Numbered from the stretch's first letter, positions 7,091 through 14,307 are shown. The stretch: 16,231 nucleotides of DNA from JBBPYA01 sp038200385 (GCA_038200385.1 JBBPYA010000137.1:1-16231); one strand, 5' to 3'. Numbers and translations: made by a program. The notes: a model not told the origin generated them from the sequence alone.

Positions 7091-7281
7091 GATCGCAAGG
7101 CCCGCCAGGTGATTTCGATGGCCCGGGACCTGTTGGGCGGCAACGGGATCCTGCTGGACTACCACGTCATGCGCCACCTGGCGGACATGGAGTGCCTGCA
7201 CAGCTACGAGGGCACCGAGACCGTGCAGTCGCTCATCGTGGGCCGCGACATCACCGGGATCAGCGCCTTTTTTACTCCTGA
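7091..7281 (+). pseudogene. C-terminal fragment of a glutaryl-CoA-type acyl-CoA dehydrogenase
   Basis: About 61 codons match the last helices of acyl-CoA dehydrogenases of the glutaryl-CoA dehydrogenase type: RKARQVISMARDLLGGNG, then YHVMRHLADMECLHSYEGTE, then LIVGRDITGISAF. The rest of the ~390-aa enzyme, including its FAD- and substrate-binding parts, is missing; upstream sequence is unrelated. The family should stop right after SAF. Here a run of six T (7268-7273) carries the frame past the expected stop, while a TGA in another frame lies at 7279-7281. The frame then stays open into the MMPL gene. It is a remnant carried in with, or stranded beside, the MMPL gene. Confidence 0.85.
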
Positions 7282-7315
7282 GCGGGCGGCCCCCCGCGGC
7301 CCGCGAGTCACCGTC

Positions 7316-7343
7316 GGGGCCTGCCGGCCCCGGGAAATCCCGG
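7316..7343 (+). terminator. Two adjacent stem-loops between the dehydrogenase remnant and MMPL
   Basis: GGGGCC-TGCC-GGCCCC (7316-7331) is directly followed by, and overlaps, CCGGGA-AA-TCCCGG (7330-7343). Both stems are perfect. No T-tract follows. This may be the old terminator of the dehydrogenase gene, or structure in the MMPL promoter region. Confidence 0.35.
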
Positions 7344-7379
7344 AGCAGAATCAGGGCGACCCCGGATACCGTCCGGGCC

Positions 7380-7385
7380 TAGGGT
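7380..7385 (+). promoter_or_regulatory. Candidate -10 element for the MMPL gene
   Basis: TAGGGT fits the actinomycete TANNNT -10 pattern and lies 53 bp before the MMPL GTG start. No convincing -35 is visible 17 bp upstream. It is the best -10 candidate I noticed in the 157 bp between the dehydrogenase remnant and MMPL. Confidence 0.3.
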
Positions 7386-7438
7386 CCGCAACGTTGCAGG
7401 GCAAGACCCCATCCCGTCCTTTCCCATCTGGAGTTCCC

Positions 7439-9592
7439 GTGCAGCGTGTCGCCGAACTCGTGCTCCGGCACCGGCTGATCGTGGTCCTGTCCTGGCTGGT
7501 CCTGCTCGTCGCCGGCGGCGCAGCCGCCGGTCAGCTCGGCGGCCGGCTCAGCTTCGACTTCTCGCTGCCCGGTCAGCCGGGGTACGAGACCGAGGTCCAG
7601 ATCGCCCAGACCTACGGCGTCTCCAGCTTCGACACCTTCGTCCCGGTCGTCACGGTGCCGGCCGGGCAGACGGTGGCCGGGCAGGCCCCGGCGGTCGCCG
7701 CCGTGTTCGAGAGCATCCGCAGCCAGTTCCCGCAGCTGCGGGTCGTCGACCTCTCCAGCACCGGCGACCCCTCGTTCGTCTCTAACGACGGGCGCTCCAC
7801 GTTCGGGCTCGTGCAGGGCCCGCTGCCGACCGGCTTCGGGTCAGGCGCCGAGGCGCAGTTCGGGCCGGCGTTCGCCCAGGCGGCGTCGGCGGCCGGATTC
7901 CAGCCGCACCTGACGTCCTACGGCCTGCTGTCGGCCGGCGGGGACACCCAGGGCCCCAGCGTGCTGCTGGAGACCCTGCTCGGCGCGGTCGGCGCGCTGG
8001 CCGTGCTGATCTTCGTCTATGCCTCGTTCCTGGCGTTGCTGCCGTTGATCATCGCCGCGGTCTCCATCCTGACCACGTTCCTGCTCGTCCTCGGGCTGAC
8101 CACGCTCACCGACGTCAGCTTCGTGGTGCAGTTCCTGATCTCGCTGATCGGCCTCGGGGTGGCCATCGACTACTCCCTGCTCGTGGTGTCGCGCTGGCGG
8201 GAGGAGCGGGCCCACGGCCGGTCCAACGACGAGGCCGTCGTCGTGGCCATGCAGAAAGCCGGACGCGCCGTGCTGGCCTCCGGCGTCACCGTGGCCATCA
8301 GCCTGCTGGCCCTGCTGGTGGTACCGGTGCCGTTCCTGCGCAGCATGGGCCTGGGCGGCATGCTCATCCCGCTGGTCAGCGTGTCGGTCGTGCTCACGCT
8401 GCTGCCCGCCCTGCTCTCGGCCGTCGGGCCCCGCATCGACGTGCCGCGGATCCGCAAGGAGGGGGTGGCCTCGCGCGGCTGGTCGGCCTGGGCGCGGGCC
8501 ATCGTGGCCCGCCGGTACGTCGCCACCGGCGTCGCCGTCGTGCTGCTCGCCCTGTTGGTCGTCCCGGTGTTCAGCCTGCGCATCGGTCAGTCCGGCCTGG
8601 AGTCGCTGGCCCGCAGCGGCCCGGCGTACGACGGGGCGAAGCTGCTGTCCGACGGGGGCATCGGCACCGGCCTGCTCACTCCGATCGAGGTCCTCGTGCC
8701 CGAGGGCGACGCCCAGGCGGCGGCCGCCGCGACCGCCGCCGTCGACGGCATCCGCACCGCGGTCGTGGGCGGAAAGGCTGCCGGGACCGCGATCATCGAC
8801 GTGCTGCCGACGAAGCCGACCGTCGACAGCGACGGCACCAAGGTGGTCGACGCCGTCCGCACCGCGGTGACTGGCGCCGTCGGCGACCCCGGCTCCGCGG
8901 CAGTGGGCATCGGCGGACCCGGCGCGGCCGTCGAGGACTACTCCAGCGCGGTGTACGACCGGTTCCCCTACGTCCTGCTGCTCATCGCCGCGATCACGTT
9001 CATCCTGCTGGTCCGCACGTTCCGCTCGGTCCTGCTCCCGATCAAGGCGGTGCTGCTCAACCTCGTCTCGCTCGCCGCGGTGTTCGGCGCGGTGGTGTTC
9101 TTCTGGCAACAGGGCCACGGCTCGCAGGCGCTGTTCGGGGTGTCGGCCACCGGCGCGATCACGTTCTGGCTGCCGGTGCTGATCTTCGCGTTCCTGTTCG
9201 GGCTGTCGATGGACTACGAGGTGTTCATCCTGGCCCGGATGCGCGAGGAGTACGACGCGACCGGCTCCACCTCGCAGGCGGTCGTCACCGGGCTCGGCCG
9301 AACCGGGCGACTGGTCACCTCGGCGGCGCTGATCCTGTTCTTCGCGTTCTCCGCGCTGGCCTCGGCGCCCGGCACCGACATCAAGGTGCTCGGCACCGCC
9401 CTGGGCGTCGGGATCCTCATCGACGCCACGATCGTGCGGGCCCTGCTGGTGCCGGCCCTCGTCAGCCTGTTCGGTCAGTGGAACTGGTGGCTGCCCGCGG
9501 GCCTGGCCCGTGTGCTGCGGGTGGCGCCGTCGCCGTTGCCTCGCCCGGCTCCTGAACGGCGGGTGCTCGCGGGGACCGCGGCCGGGGACTGA
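7439..9592 (+). CDS. MMPL-family RND transporter
   Basis: This 717-aa MMPL-type exporter moves lipids or other hydrophobic molecules across the inner membrane, driven by the proton gradient. It has the duplicated RND layout: one helix at about 11-33, a soluble domain to about 185, a five-helix bundle, then a helix, a second soluble domain and a second bundle. Both proton-relay Asp-Tyr pairs are present, in GVAIDYSLL (D244/Y245) and GLSMDYEVF (D592/Y593). The C-terminus, GQWNWWLPAGLARVLRVAP, is typical of the family. The GTG start has GGAG 5 nt upstream; the frame is open further upstream, but that part is the dehydrogenase remnant and antisense to his genes. It is divergent from hisB and convergent with hisC, sharing 131 bp with the hisC end. 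The substrate is unknown. Confidence 0.95.
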   Translation: MQRVAELVLRHRLIVVLSWLVLLVAGGAAAGQLGGRLSFDFSLPGQPGYETEVQIAQTYGVSSFDTFVPVVTVPAGQTVAGQAPAVAAVFESIRSQFPQLRVVDLSSTGDPSFVSNDGRSTFGLVQGPLPTGFGSGAEAQFGPAFAQAASAAGFQPHLTSYGLLSAGGDTQGPSVLLETLLGAVGALAVLIFVYASFLALLPLIIAAVSILTTFLLVLGLTTLTDVSFVVQFLISLIGLGVAIDYSLLVVSRWREERAHGRSNDEAVVVAMQKAGRAVLASGVTVAISLLALLVVPVPFLRSMGLGGMLIPLVSVSVVLTLLPALLSAVGPRIDVPRIRKEGVASRGWSAWARAIVARRYVATGVAVVLLALLVVPVFSLRIGQSGLESLARSGPAYDGAKLLSDGGIGTGLLTPIEVLVPEGDAQAAAAATAAVDGIRTAVVGGKAAGTAIIDVLPTKPTVDSDGTKVVDAVRTAVTGAVGDPGSAAVGIGGPGAAVEDYSSAVYDRFPYVLLLIAAITFILLVRTFRSVLLPIKAVLLNLVSLAAVFGAVVFFWQQGHGSQALFGVSATGAITFWLPVLIFAFLFGLSMDYEVFILARMREEYDATGSTSQAVVTGLGRTGRLVTSAALILFFAFSALASAPGTDIKVLGTALGVGILIDATIVRALLVPALVSLFGQWNWWLPAGLARVLRVAPSPLPRPAPERRVLAGTAAGD

Positions 9593-10649
9593 CGGCGCCC
9601 AGCGCCTCGAGGAACGCGGTGGTCTCCGGCTCGGTCCCGGCGGTGACCCGCAACCAGCCCGGCAGCCCCACGTCGCGGACCAGCACGCCGCGCTCCAGCA
9701 GGTCCCGCCACAGCGCCCCGGCGTCGGCCATTCCGCCGAAGAGCACGAAGTTGGCGTCCGAGGGCACCGGGCGCAGCCCGTAGCCCGGCAGCGCCTCGAC
9801 GATCCGGTCCCGCTGGGCCATCACCAGGGCGACCGTGCCGAGCAGGGCTGGGGCGTGGGACAGGGCGGCCCGCGCGGTCACCTGGGTGATGCTGGACAGG
9901 TGGTAGGGCAGCCGCACCAGCCGGACCGCGTCGAGGACGGCCTCGTCGGCGGCCAGGTAGCCCAACCGCAGCCCGGCCATGCCGAACGCCTTGCTCATGG
10001 TCCGGGTGACGACCAGCCGCGGCCGGCCGGGCAGCAGGGTGAGCGCGCTGGGCGTGCCGACGCGGGCGAACTCGGCGTACGCCTCGTCCACGACGACCAT
10101 CCCGGGGCCGGCGTCGTACGCCGCGGCGACCACCTCGAGGTCCAACGCCGTCCCGGTCGGATTGTTCGGCGAGCACAGGAACACCACGTCCGGGCGGTGC
10201 CGCCGGACTTGCTCGACGACGTGCGCGGTGGACAGTTCGAAGTCCTGCCCGCGGCGGCCGTCGACGAACGCCGTCGCCGTACCCGTGCTGATGATCGGGT
10301 GCATGGAGTACGACGGGGTGAACCCCAGCGCGACCCGGCCGGGGCCGCCGAAGGCCTGCAGCACCTGCTGGATGATCTCGTTGGAGCCGTTGGCCGCCCA
10401 GACCTGCGCGCCGGTCAACCCGTGTCCCAGGTAGCCCGCAAGGTCCGCGCGCAGCGCGCTCGCCTCCCGGTCGGGATAGCGGTTCAGCGTCCCGGCCGCC
10501 GCCCGGACGGCGCGGGCGATGTCCTCGACAAGCGCCGGGGGCAGCGGGTGGCTGTTCTCGTTCGTGTTCAGCCGGACCGCGACATCCAGCTGCGGGGCGC
10601 CGTACGGCGTGCCCCCGACCAGGTCCGGGCGGACCGGCAGCACGGTCAC
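9462..10649 (-). CDS. hisC: Histidinol-phosphate aminotransferase HisC, with abnormal C-terminal extension
   Basis: HisC is a PLP-dependent class-I/II aminotransferase that converts imidazole acetol phosphate to histidinol phosphate. Visible motifs include RLNTNENSHPLPP, the ribbon NRYPD, GSNEIIQQ, SPNNPTG, DEAYAEF and the PLP lysine K220 in TMSKAFGMAG, followed by RLGYLA. The GTG at 10649 is chosen because it begins the family N-terminus (VTVLPVRPDL) and lies 10 nt after the hisD stop; no clear SD is seen. The aminotransferase fold ends near residue 352 (AFLEALGAV). The last 43 residues, Pro/Ala/Ser-rich, are wholly antisense to the end of MMPL and look like read-through after loss of the native stop. 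The enzyme is otherwise intact and probably active. Confidence 0.95.
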   Translation of the reverse strand: MTVLPVRPDLVGGTPYGAPQLDVAVRLNTNENSHPLPPALVEDIARAVRAAAGTLNRYPDREASALRADLAGYLGHGLTGAQVWAANGSNEIIQQVLQAFGGPGRVALGFTPSYSMHPIISTGTATAFVDGRRGQDFELSTAHVVEQVRRHRPDVVFLCSPNNPTGTALDLEVVAAAYDAGPGMVVVDEAYAEFARVGTPSALTLLPGRPRLVVTRTMSKAFGMAGLRLGYLAADEAVLDAVRLVRLPYHLSSITQVTARAALSHAPALLGTVALVMAQRDRIVEALPGYGLRPVPSDANFVLFGGMADAGALWRDLLERGVLVRDVGLPGWLRVTAGTEPETTAFLEALGAVSPRPRSPRAPAVQEPGEATATAPPAAHGPGPRAATSSTDRTG

Positions 10650-10659
10650 CGGGGGTGGG

Positions 10660-11955
10660 TCACAGCCGGGCGGTGACGGCGGCACCGTGCGCCGGCAGGT
10701 CCTCGGCCTCGGACAGTGTCAGCACGTGGCCGGCCACCTCGCGCAACGCCGCCTCGTCGTACTCGATGAGCTGGCTGCCCCGCAGGAACGTCTGCACCGA
10801 CAACCCGGAGGAGTGCCGGGCGCATCCGCCCGTGGGCAGCACATGGTTGGAGCCGGCGCAGTAGTCGCCGAGGGAGACCGGCGAGAAGGCGCCGACGAAG
10901 ATCGCCCCGGCGTTGCGCACCCGCATCGCCACCGATCGCGGGTCACGGGTCTGCACCTCGAGGTGCTCCGCGGCGTACGCGTCGACCACGACCAGACCCT
11001 GCTCCAGGTCGTCGACGACGACGGCGCCGGACTGCGGACCGGACAGCGCGGTCCGGATCCGCTGGCCGTGCTTGGTGGCCGGCACCTGGTCGGCCAGTTC
11101 GACCTCCACCGCGGCCAGCAGCCCGGTGCTCTCGGTGACAAGCACGGAGGCGGCCTGCGGGTCGTGCTCAGCCTGGCTGATCAGGTCCGCTGCGACGTGC
11201 CGCGGGTCCGCGGTGTCGTCGGCGAGTACGGCGATCTCGGTGGTGCCGGCCTCCGCGTCGATCCCGACCACCCCGCGAAGCAGCCGTTTGGCGGCGGTCA
11301 CGTACACGTTGCCGGGCCCGGTGACCAGGTCGACGGGCGCGCAGGGGCCGGCGCCGTAGGCGAACATCGCGATCGCCTGCGCGCCACCGACCCGGTAGAC
11401 CTCCTCGATGCCCAGCAACGCGCAGGCGGCAAGGATCGTCGGGTGCACCTCGCCGTCGAACTCCCGCTGCGGAGGCGAGCAGACCGCCATCGAGGCCACC
11501 CCGGCCAGCTGGGCGGGGACGACGTTCATGATCACGCTGGAGGGGTAGACCGCCCGACCGCCCGGGACGTAGAGGCCGACCCGCCGTACCGGACGCCAAC
11601 GCTCGGTCACCGTCCCGCCGGGGACGACCGTGGTCGTGACGTCGGTACGCCGCTGCTGCTCGTGCACGAGCCGGACCCGGGCGATCGCCTCGGTCAGGGC
11701 CGCCCGCAGCTCGGGCGCCAGCGCCTGCTCCGCGGCCCGCAGCACGTCCCGGGGTACCGCCAGCTCGGCCAGCTCGACCCGGTCCAGCGCGGCGGTGATG
11801 TCCCGGACCGCCGGCTCGCCGCGTACCCGGACGTCCTCGCACAGCGGTGCCACCGTCGCCGTCACCGCGGCCACGTCGACCGCGGCCCGGGGCAGCAATC
11901 CGGCCAACTCCACGGGGCCGGGGGTACGGCCACGCAGGTCGATGAGCTGGAGCAT
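10660..11955 (-). CDS. hisD: Histidinol dehydrogenase HisD
   Basis: HisD is the zinc- and NAD-dependent enzyme that oxidises histidinol to histidine in two steps. The 431-aa length is normal. Family motifs include VGLYVPGGRAVYPSSVIMN, VTGPGNVYVTAAKR and GIDAEAGTTEI. The zinc ligands correspond to Q261, H264 (SQAEHD), D364 (SLGDYCAGSNH) and H423 (PAHGA). The catalytic Glu/His pair is E330-H331 in AAEHLEV. The ATG at 11955 has an excellent GGAGG 7 nt upstream and begins MLQLIDLRG. A much longer open frame upstream runs antisense through the LON gene and is rejected. It is the first gene of the his cluster in this window, with hisC 10 nt downstream. Confidence 0.98.
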   Translation of the reverse strand: MLQLIDLRGRTPGPVELAGLLPRAAVDVAAVTATVAPLCEDVRVRGEPAVRDITAALDRVELAELAVPRDVLRAAEQALAPELRAALTEAIARVRLVHEQQRRTDVTTTVVPGGTVTERWRPVRRVGLYVPGGRAVYPSSVIMNVVPAQLAGVASMAVCSPPQREFDGEVHPTILAACALLGIEEVYRVGGAQAIAMFAYGAGPCAPVDLVTGPGNVYVTAAKRLLRGVVGIDAEAGTTEIAVLADDTADPRHVAADLISQAEHDPQAASVLVTESTGLLAAVEVELADQVPATKHGQRIRTALSGPQSGAVVVDDLEQGLVVVDAYAAEHLEVQTRDPRSVAMRVRNAGAIFVGAFSPVSLGDYCAGSNHVLPTGGCARHSSGLSVQTFLRGSQLIEYDEAALREVAGHVLTLSEAEDLPAHGAAVTARL

Positions 11956-11966
11956 GACCGGTCCTC

Positions 11967-12010
11967 CGGGTGCGGCTGCGATGCGGCCCCAGCCTACGCA
12001 GCCGCACCCG
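11967..12010. promoter_or_regulatory. 14-bp perfect inverted repeat in the hisD/LON divergent region
   Basis: CGGGTGCGGCTGCG (11967-11980) and its exact reverse complement (11997-12010) flank a 16-bp centre. The array sits in the 81-bp region between the divergent hisD and LON-domain genes. A TANNNT -10 candidate for hisD (TAGGCT, minus strand 11996-11991) lies in the centre, so a protein bound to both arms could control hisD. It could also act as an RNA hairpin. No regulator is known from the sequence. Confidence 0.6.
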
Positions 12011-12024
12011 CACCGGCAGCGCCG

Positions 12025-12030
12025 TAGGGT
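12025..12030 (+). promoter_or_regulatory. -10 element for a probably leaderless LON-domain transcript
   Basis: TAGGGT ends 6 bp before the GTG at 12037. That spacing places the transcription start at or next to the start codon, the pattern of leaderless actinomycete genes. No SD-like purine run precedes the GTG, which agrees. Confidence 0.55.
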
Positions 12031-12036
12031 CGCAGC

Positions 12037-12720
12037 GTGCCGGAGACGATCGCGTTGTTCCCGCTGACCTCGACGGTGCTCTTCCCCGGCGTCCTGCTTC
12101 CGCTGCACATCTTCGAGGCCCGCTACCGGACCCTCGTGCAGGATCTGCTCGCCCGGCCCGACGGGCCGCAGCGCGCCTTCGGGGTGGTCGCGATCCGGCA
12201 GGGATGGGAGGTCGGCATCGACCAGGTGCACGCGCTGCACACGGTGGGCTGCTCGGCGATGGTCCGCCGGATCAAGCCGCACGCCGACGGCCGCTACGAC
12301 GTGATCGGGGTCGGGACGGACCGCTTCGAGCTGCTCGGGGTCGACGACTCGAGCAAGCCCTACCTGACCGGCGCGGTGCGCTGGCTGGAGGACGAGGCCG
12401 CGGCGCCGGGAGAGGGCCGGCTGCTGGCCGCCAAAGTGGGCGTGCTGTTCCAGGGGTACGCCCGGGACGTCAACCGGCTGCAGGGCGTCGACATCGAGCA
12501 GATCGAGCTGCCGGAGGACCCCGACGTGCTGTCCTACCTGGTGGCCTCGGCGGCCCTGCTCGACCTGGAGGACCGGCAGTCGCTGCTCGCGGAATCCTCG
12601 ACCGTGCAACGGCTGCGGCTGCAGGCGGCGCTGCTGCGCCGCGAGTCGACGATGCTGCGCCGGCTGCGGGCCGTCCCGGTGCCGCTGATCGAGCTCACCG
12701 TCCCGCGCTCGGCCAACTGA
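12037..12720 (+). CDS. Standalone LON substrate-binding domain protein
   Basis: This 227-aa protein consists of a LON N-terminal substrate-binding domain without the AAA+ or protease domains. It starts with the typical signature PETIALFPLTSTVLFPGVLLPLHIFEARYR (split: LFPGVLLPLHIFEARYR at about residues 15-31). A beta-rich core follows (FGVVAIRQGWEV, VGTDRFELLG), then a helical bundle (about 115-210). It is cytoplasmic, with no signal or membrane segment. Such proteins are common next to hisD in actinomycetes, but their role is not established; binding unfolded proteins or peptides is inferred from the Lon domain only. The GTG start is supported by the leaderless -10 spacing. The end overlaps the convergent membrane-protein gene by 26 bp. 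Confidence 0.92.
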   Translation: MPETIALFPLTSTVLFPGVLLPLHIFEARYRTLVQDLLARPDGPQRAFGVVAIRQGWEVGIDQVHALHTVGCSAMVRRIKPHADGRYDVIGVGTDRFELLGVDDSSKPYLTGAVRWLEDEAAAPGEGRLLAAKVGVLFQGYARDVNRLQGVDIEQIELPEDPDVLSYLVASAALLDLEDRQSLLAESSTVQRLRLQAALLRRESTMLRRLRAVPVPLIELTVPRSAN

Positions 12721-13564
12721 CCTCGGACCCGGGTCGATCCGGTACTGGGCCGAGAGCGGCCGCCGGTGGCCCCGGTTCCGGCTCGCGAACCGCCGGGTCC
12801 TGCCCGCCGCGGCGCCGGGATCCCGGACCTCGCGAGAGGTCGTCGTTCCCGGTGAAGCAGACGGCGAGCAGGTAGGCGGACACCGCAAGGAACGGTCCGA
12901 CGACGAGGACCGCCTGCGCGCGCAGGACCAGCGGTCCGTAGACGGTGTTCCCGATCTCGGCGAGTTGGGCCGCGCTGGGCCCGTGACCGAGCAGGCCGCC
13001 GACGATCGACGCGACGGTTCCGGACAACGCCATCCCGACCGCGAGCGCCACCGGCAGTCCCGGCCCGCGGTGCGTCGCCCGCCACCACACCAGGCTGCCG
13101 GCGAGCAACCCGGCCACCGCCGTGAGGACCATGAGCCAGCCGTCGGTCCCGACCGCGGCCTCGGACTCGCCGACCACGGCGAACGCGCCGTCCGCGGCCA
13201 CCCGGTAGGCGCGGCGCGGCGCGATCAGCCACCAGATCACCCCGATCGGGATCCCGGTGAGCAGCAGGGCCAGCGTCAGCCGCGCGGCTGCGCGGACCTC
13301 GCCGGGTCGCGACCGCAACGCCTGGGCCCACGACGTTCGGTGTACGGCGGGCTCCGGTACCCCGGGTCCCGGGACGGCGGGTCCCGGGACGGCGGCCGAC
13401 ACCGGCGCCGCCTCGACCGGCCCTGCCTCCCGACCCGCCGGCGCCGGCCCCACCGGGGGGTCGGTCTCAGGCGGGCCGCCGGGTATCCACGGTCGGGGGC
13501 CCATCGGCGGGCCGGCCGCGAGCACGCGATCGGGTTCCTGCTCGGGCTCCGGGCCGTGGCTCAC
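12695..13564 (-). CDS. DUF2567-like four-helix membrane protein
   Basis: This 289-aa membrane protein has a long Pro/Gly-rich cytoplasmic N-terminus (about 1-90). Four predicted helices follow at about 95-116, 143-162, 171-192 and 215-237, and the tail is charged and Pro-rich. The stretch WWLIAPRRAYRV after helix 1 and the HRGPGLP between helices 2 and 3 resemble DUF2567 proteins of actinomycetes, a family of unknown function. The start is uncertain: GTG 13564 (VSHGPEPEQE) or ATG 13504 (MGPRPWIPGG). The frame stays open further upstream through a Gly-Pro repeat without a usable start. It is convergent with the LON-domain gene and divergent from the lipoprotein gene. Confidence 0.8.
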   Translation of the reverse strand: MSHGPEPEQEPDRVLAAGPPMGPRPWIPGGPPETDPPVGPAPAGREAGPVEAAPVSAAVPGPAVPGPGVPEPAVHRTSWAQALRSRPGEVRAAARLTLALLLTGIPIGVIWWLIAPRRAYRVAADGAFAVVGESEAAVGTDGWLMVLTAVAGLLAGSLVWWRATHRGPGLPVALAVGMALSGTVASIVGGLLGHGPSAAQLAEIGNTVYGPLVLRAQAVLVVGPFLAVSAYLLAVCFTGNDDLSRGPGSRRRGGQDPAVREPEPGPPAAALGPVPDRPGSEVSWPSAGR

Positions 13565-13707
13565 CGGCTCAGTGTTCCAGCCGCACCACGCAACCGCTGC
13601 CGGACCCGGACCCGGACCTGGACCTGGACCCGGACCCGAAGGGAACCGGGCACCCTCCGGCTGCGTCGCAGTGGGGAAGGGGTCGTCGAGGCGAGGAGGA
13701 TCTGCCC
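13565..13707. promoter_or_regulatory. Divergent intergenic region with hexamer repeat
   Basis: This 143-bp region separates the DUF2567-like gene from the lipoprotein gene and should hold both promoters. No strong -10/-35 pair is evident. A very good ribosome-binding site, GAGGAGG (about 13693-13699), precedes the lipoprotein ATG by 8 nt. Confidence 0.5.
13601..13636. repeat. Six tandem copies of the hexamer YGGACC
   Basis: The plus strand reads CGGACC three times, TGGACC twice, then CGGACC, with no interruption. In the minus-strand frame of the DUF2567-like protein it would encode alternating Gly-Pro, but no start codon upstream makes this part of the protein. It is a slippage-prone microsatellite between two divergent genes. 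Confidence 0.9.
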
Positions 13708-14247
13708 ATGCGCAGCGTCTGCCGAACTGCCGTGGCCACCGCCGGACTCGCCGTTCTCGTCCTGACCGGGTGCGCACGGCCCGGTGGTACGGGCACCGGC
13801 GGCGGCAGCGGGGACGGCCCCGCCGGTGCGGTGCAGACCGGCGGTCCGGAACAGCCGACCGCCGGAGGCGGCCCCACCGCAAGCAACCCGGCGCCCAGTA
13901 CCCCGATGCCCAGCGGCCCGCCGCTGGCGGCGGACCTGCAGGTCACCGTCGACGACGGTGCCGGGAACCGGTCTGTGTTCACGCTGCGCTGCCAACCCCC
14001 CGCGGGCACCCATCCCGACCCGGCGGCGGGCTGCGCCGGGCTCGCCGCCGCGGGCCTGCCGGCCTTCGCGCCCACCGATCGGGGGGTCGCCTGCACCGAG
14101 ATCTACGGCGGCCCCGAGGCCGCCACGGTCACCGGAACCGTCGCCGGCCAGCGGGTCGATGCGACCTTCAGCCGCACGGACGGGTGCGAGATCTCCCGGT
14201 GGGACGCGCTGGCCCCCGTCCTGGCCGGCGTCGGCGGCCCGAGGTAG
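13708..14247 (+). CDS. Lipoprotein with subtilisin-inhibitor-like (SSI, I16) domain
   Basis: This 179-aa protein has a lipoprotein signal peptide ending LVLTGC, with the lipidated cysteine at C22. A Gly/Pro/Thr-rich linker (23-72) leads to an SSI-like domain (about 73-179). The domain has the four SSI cysteines, expected to pair as C95-C109 and C129-C160, and family motifs LRCQPPAGTHPDP and FSRTDGCEISRWDAL. In SSI the reactive bond follows the sequence CPM; the matching place here is C129-T-E131-I132, so Glu would occupy P1. It is anchored outside the membrane and may inhibit a serine protease or may be a non-inhibitory relative. The ATG is fixed by GGAGG 8 nt upstream and the signal peptide. 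Confidence 0.9.
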   Translation: MRSVCRTAVATAGLAVLVLTGCARPGGTGTGGGSGDGPAGAVQTGGPEQPTAGGGPTASNPAPSTPMPSGPPLAADLQVTVDDGAGNRSVFTLRCQPPAGTHPDPAAGCAGLAAAGLPAFAPTDRGVACTEIYGGPEAATVTGTVAGQRVDATFSRTDGCEISRWDALAPVLAGVGGPR

Positions 14248-14258
14248 CAGACACCGCG

Positions 14259-14282
14259 GGGACGCCCGTGGCACCGCGTCCC
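14259..14282. terminator. Stem-loop between convergent genes
   Basis: GGGACGC and GCGTCCC form a perfect 7-bp stem around a 10-nt loop in the 60-bp gap between the lipoprotein stop and the oxidoreductase stop. A competing 6-bp stem, GTGGCA/TGCCAC, overlaps it. There is no T-tract, as is usual in high-GC actinomycetes. It could serve both strands. Confidence 0.45.
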
Positions 14283-14307
14283 TGCCACTACTCGCAGCCG
14301 CGCCGGC

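Noticed and set aside
6167..7438. Plus-strand extension of the MMPL frame back to 6167 (1141 codons in total)
   Set aside because: The upstream part is antisense to hisB and the 48-aa gene and passes through the dehydrogenase remnant. The MMPL family start and a good SD are at 7439.
6929..7438. Possible insertion sequence around the inverted repeat
   Set aside because: No transposase coding sequence or target-site duplication could be found; the arms are only 22 bp apart, so this is not an intact IS.
7841..9118. 425-codon minus-strand open frame inside the MMPL gene
   Set aside because: The plus strand encodes a complete MMPL protein with both Asp-Tyr pairs; the reverse frame has antisense composition (Asp/His/Gln/Gly-rich).
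10709..11171. Additional small genes opposite hisD
   Set aside because: They overlap conserved hisD codons and have no ribosome-binding site or recognisable protein motif.
11956..12888. Upstream extension of the hisD frame to 12888
   Set aside because: It is antisense to the LON-domain gene; hisD homology and a strong GGAGG site fix the start at 11955.
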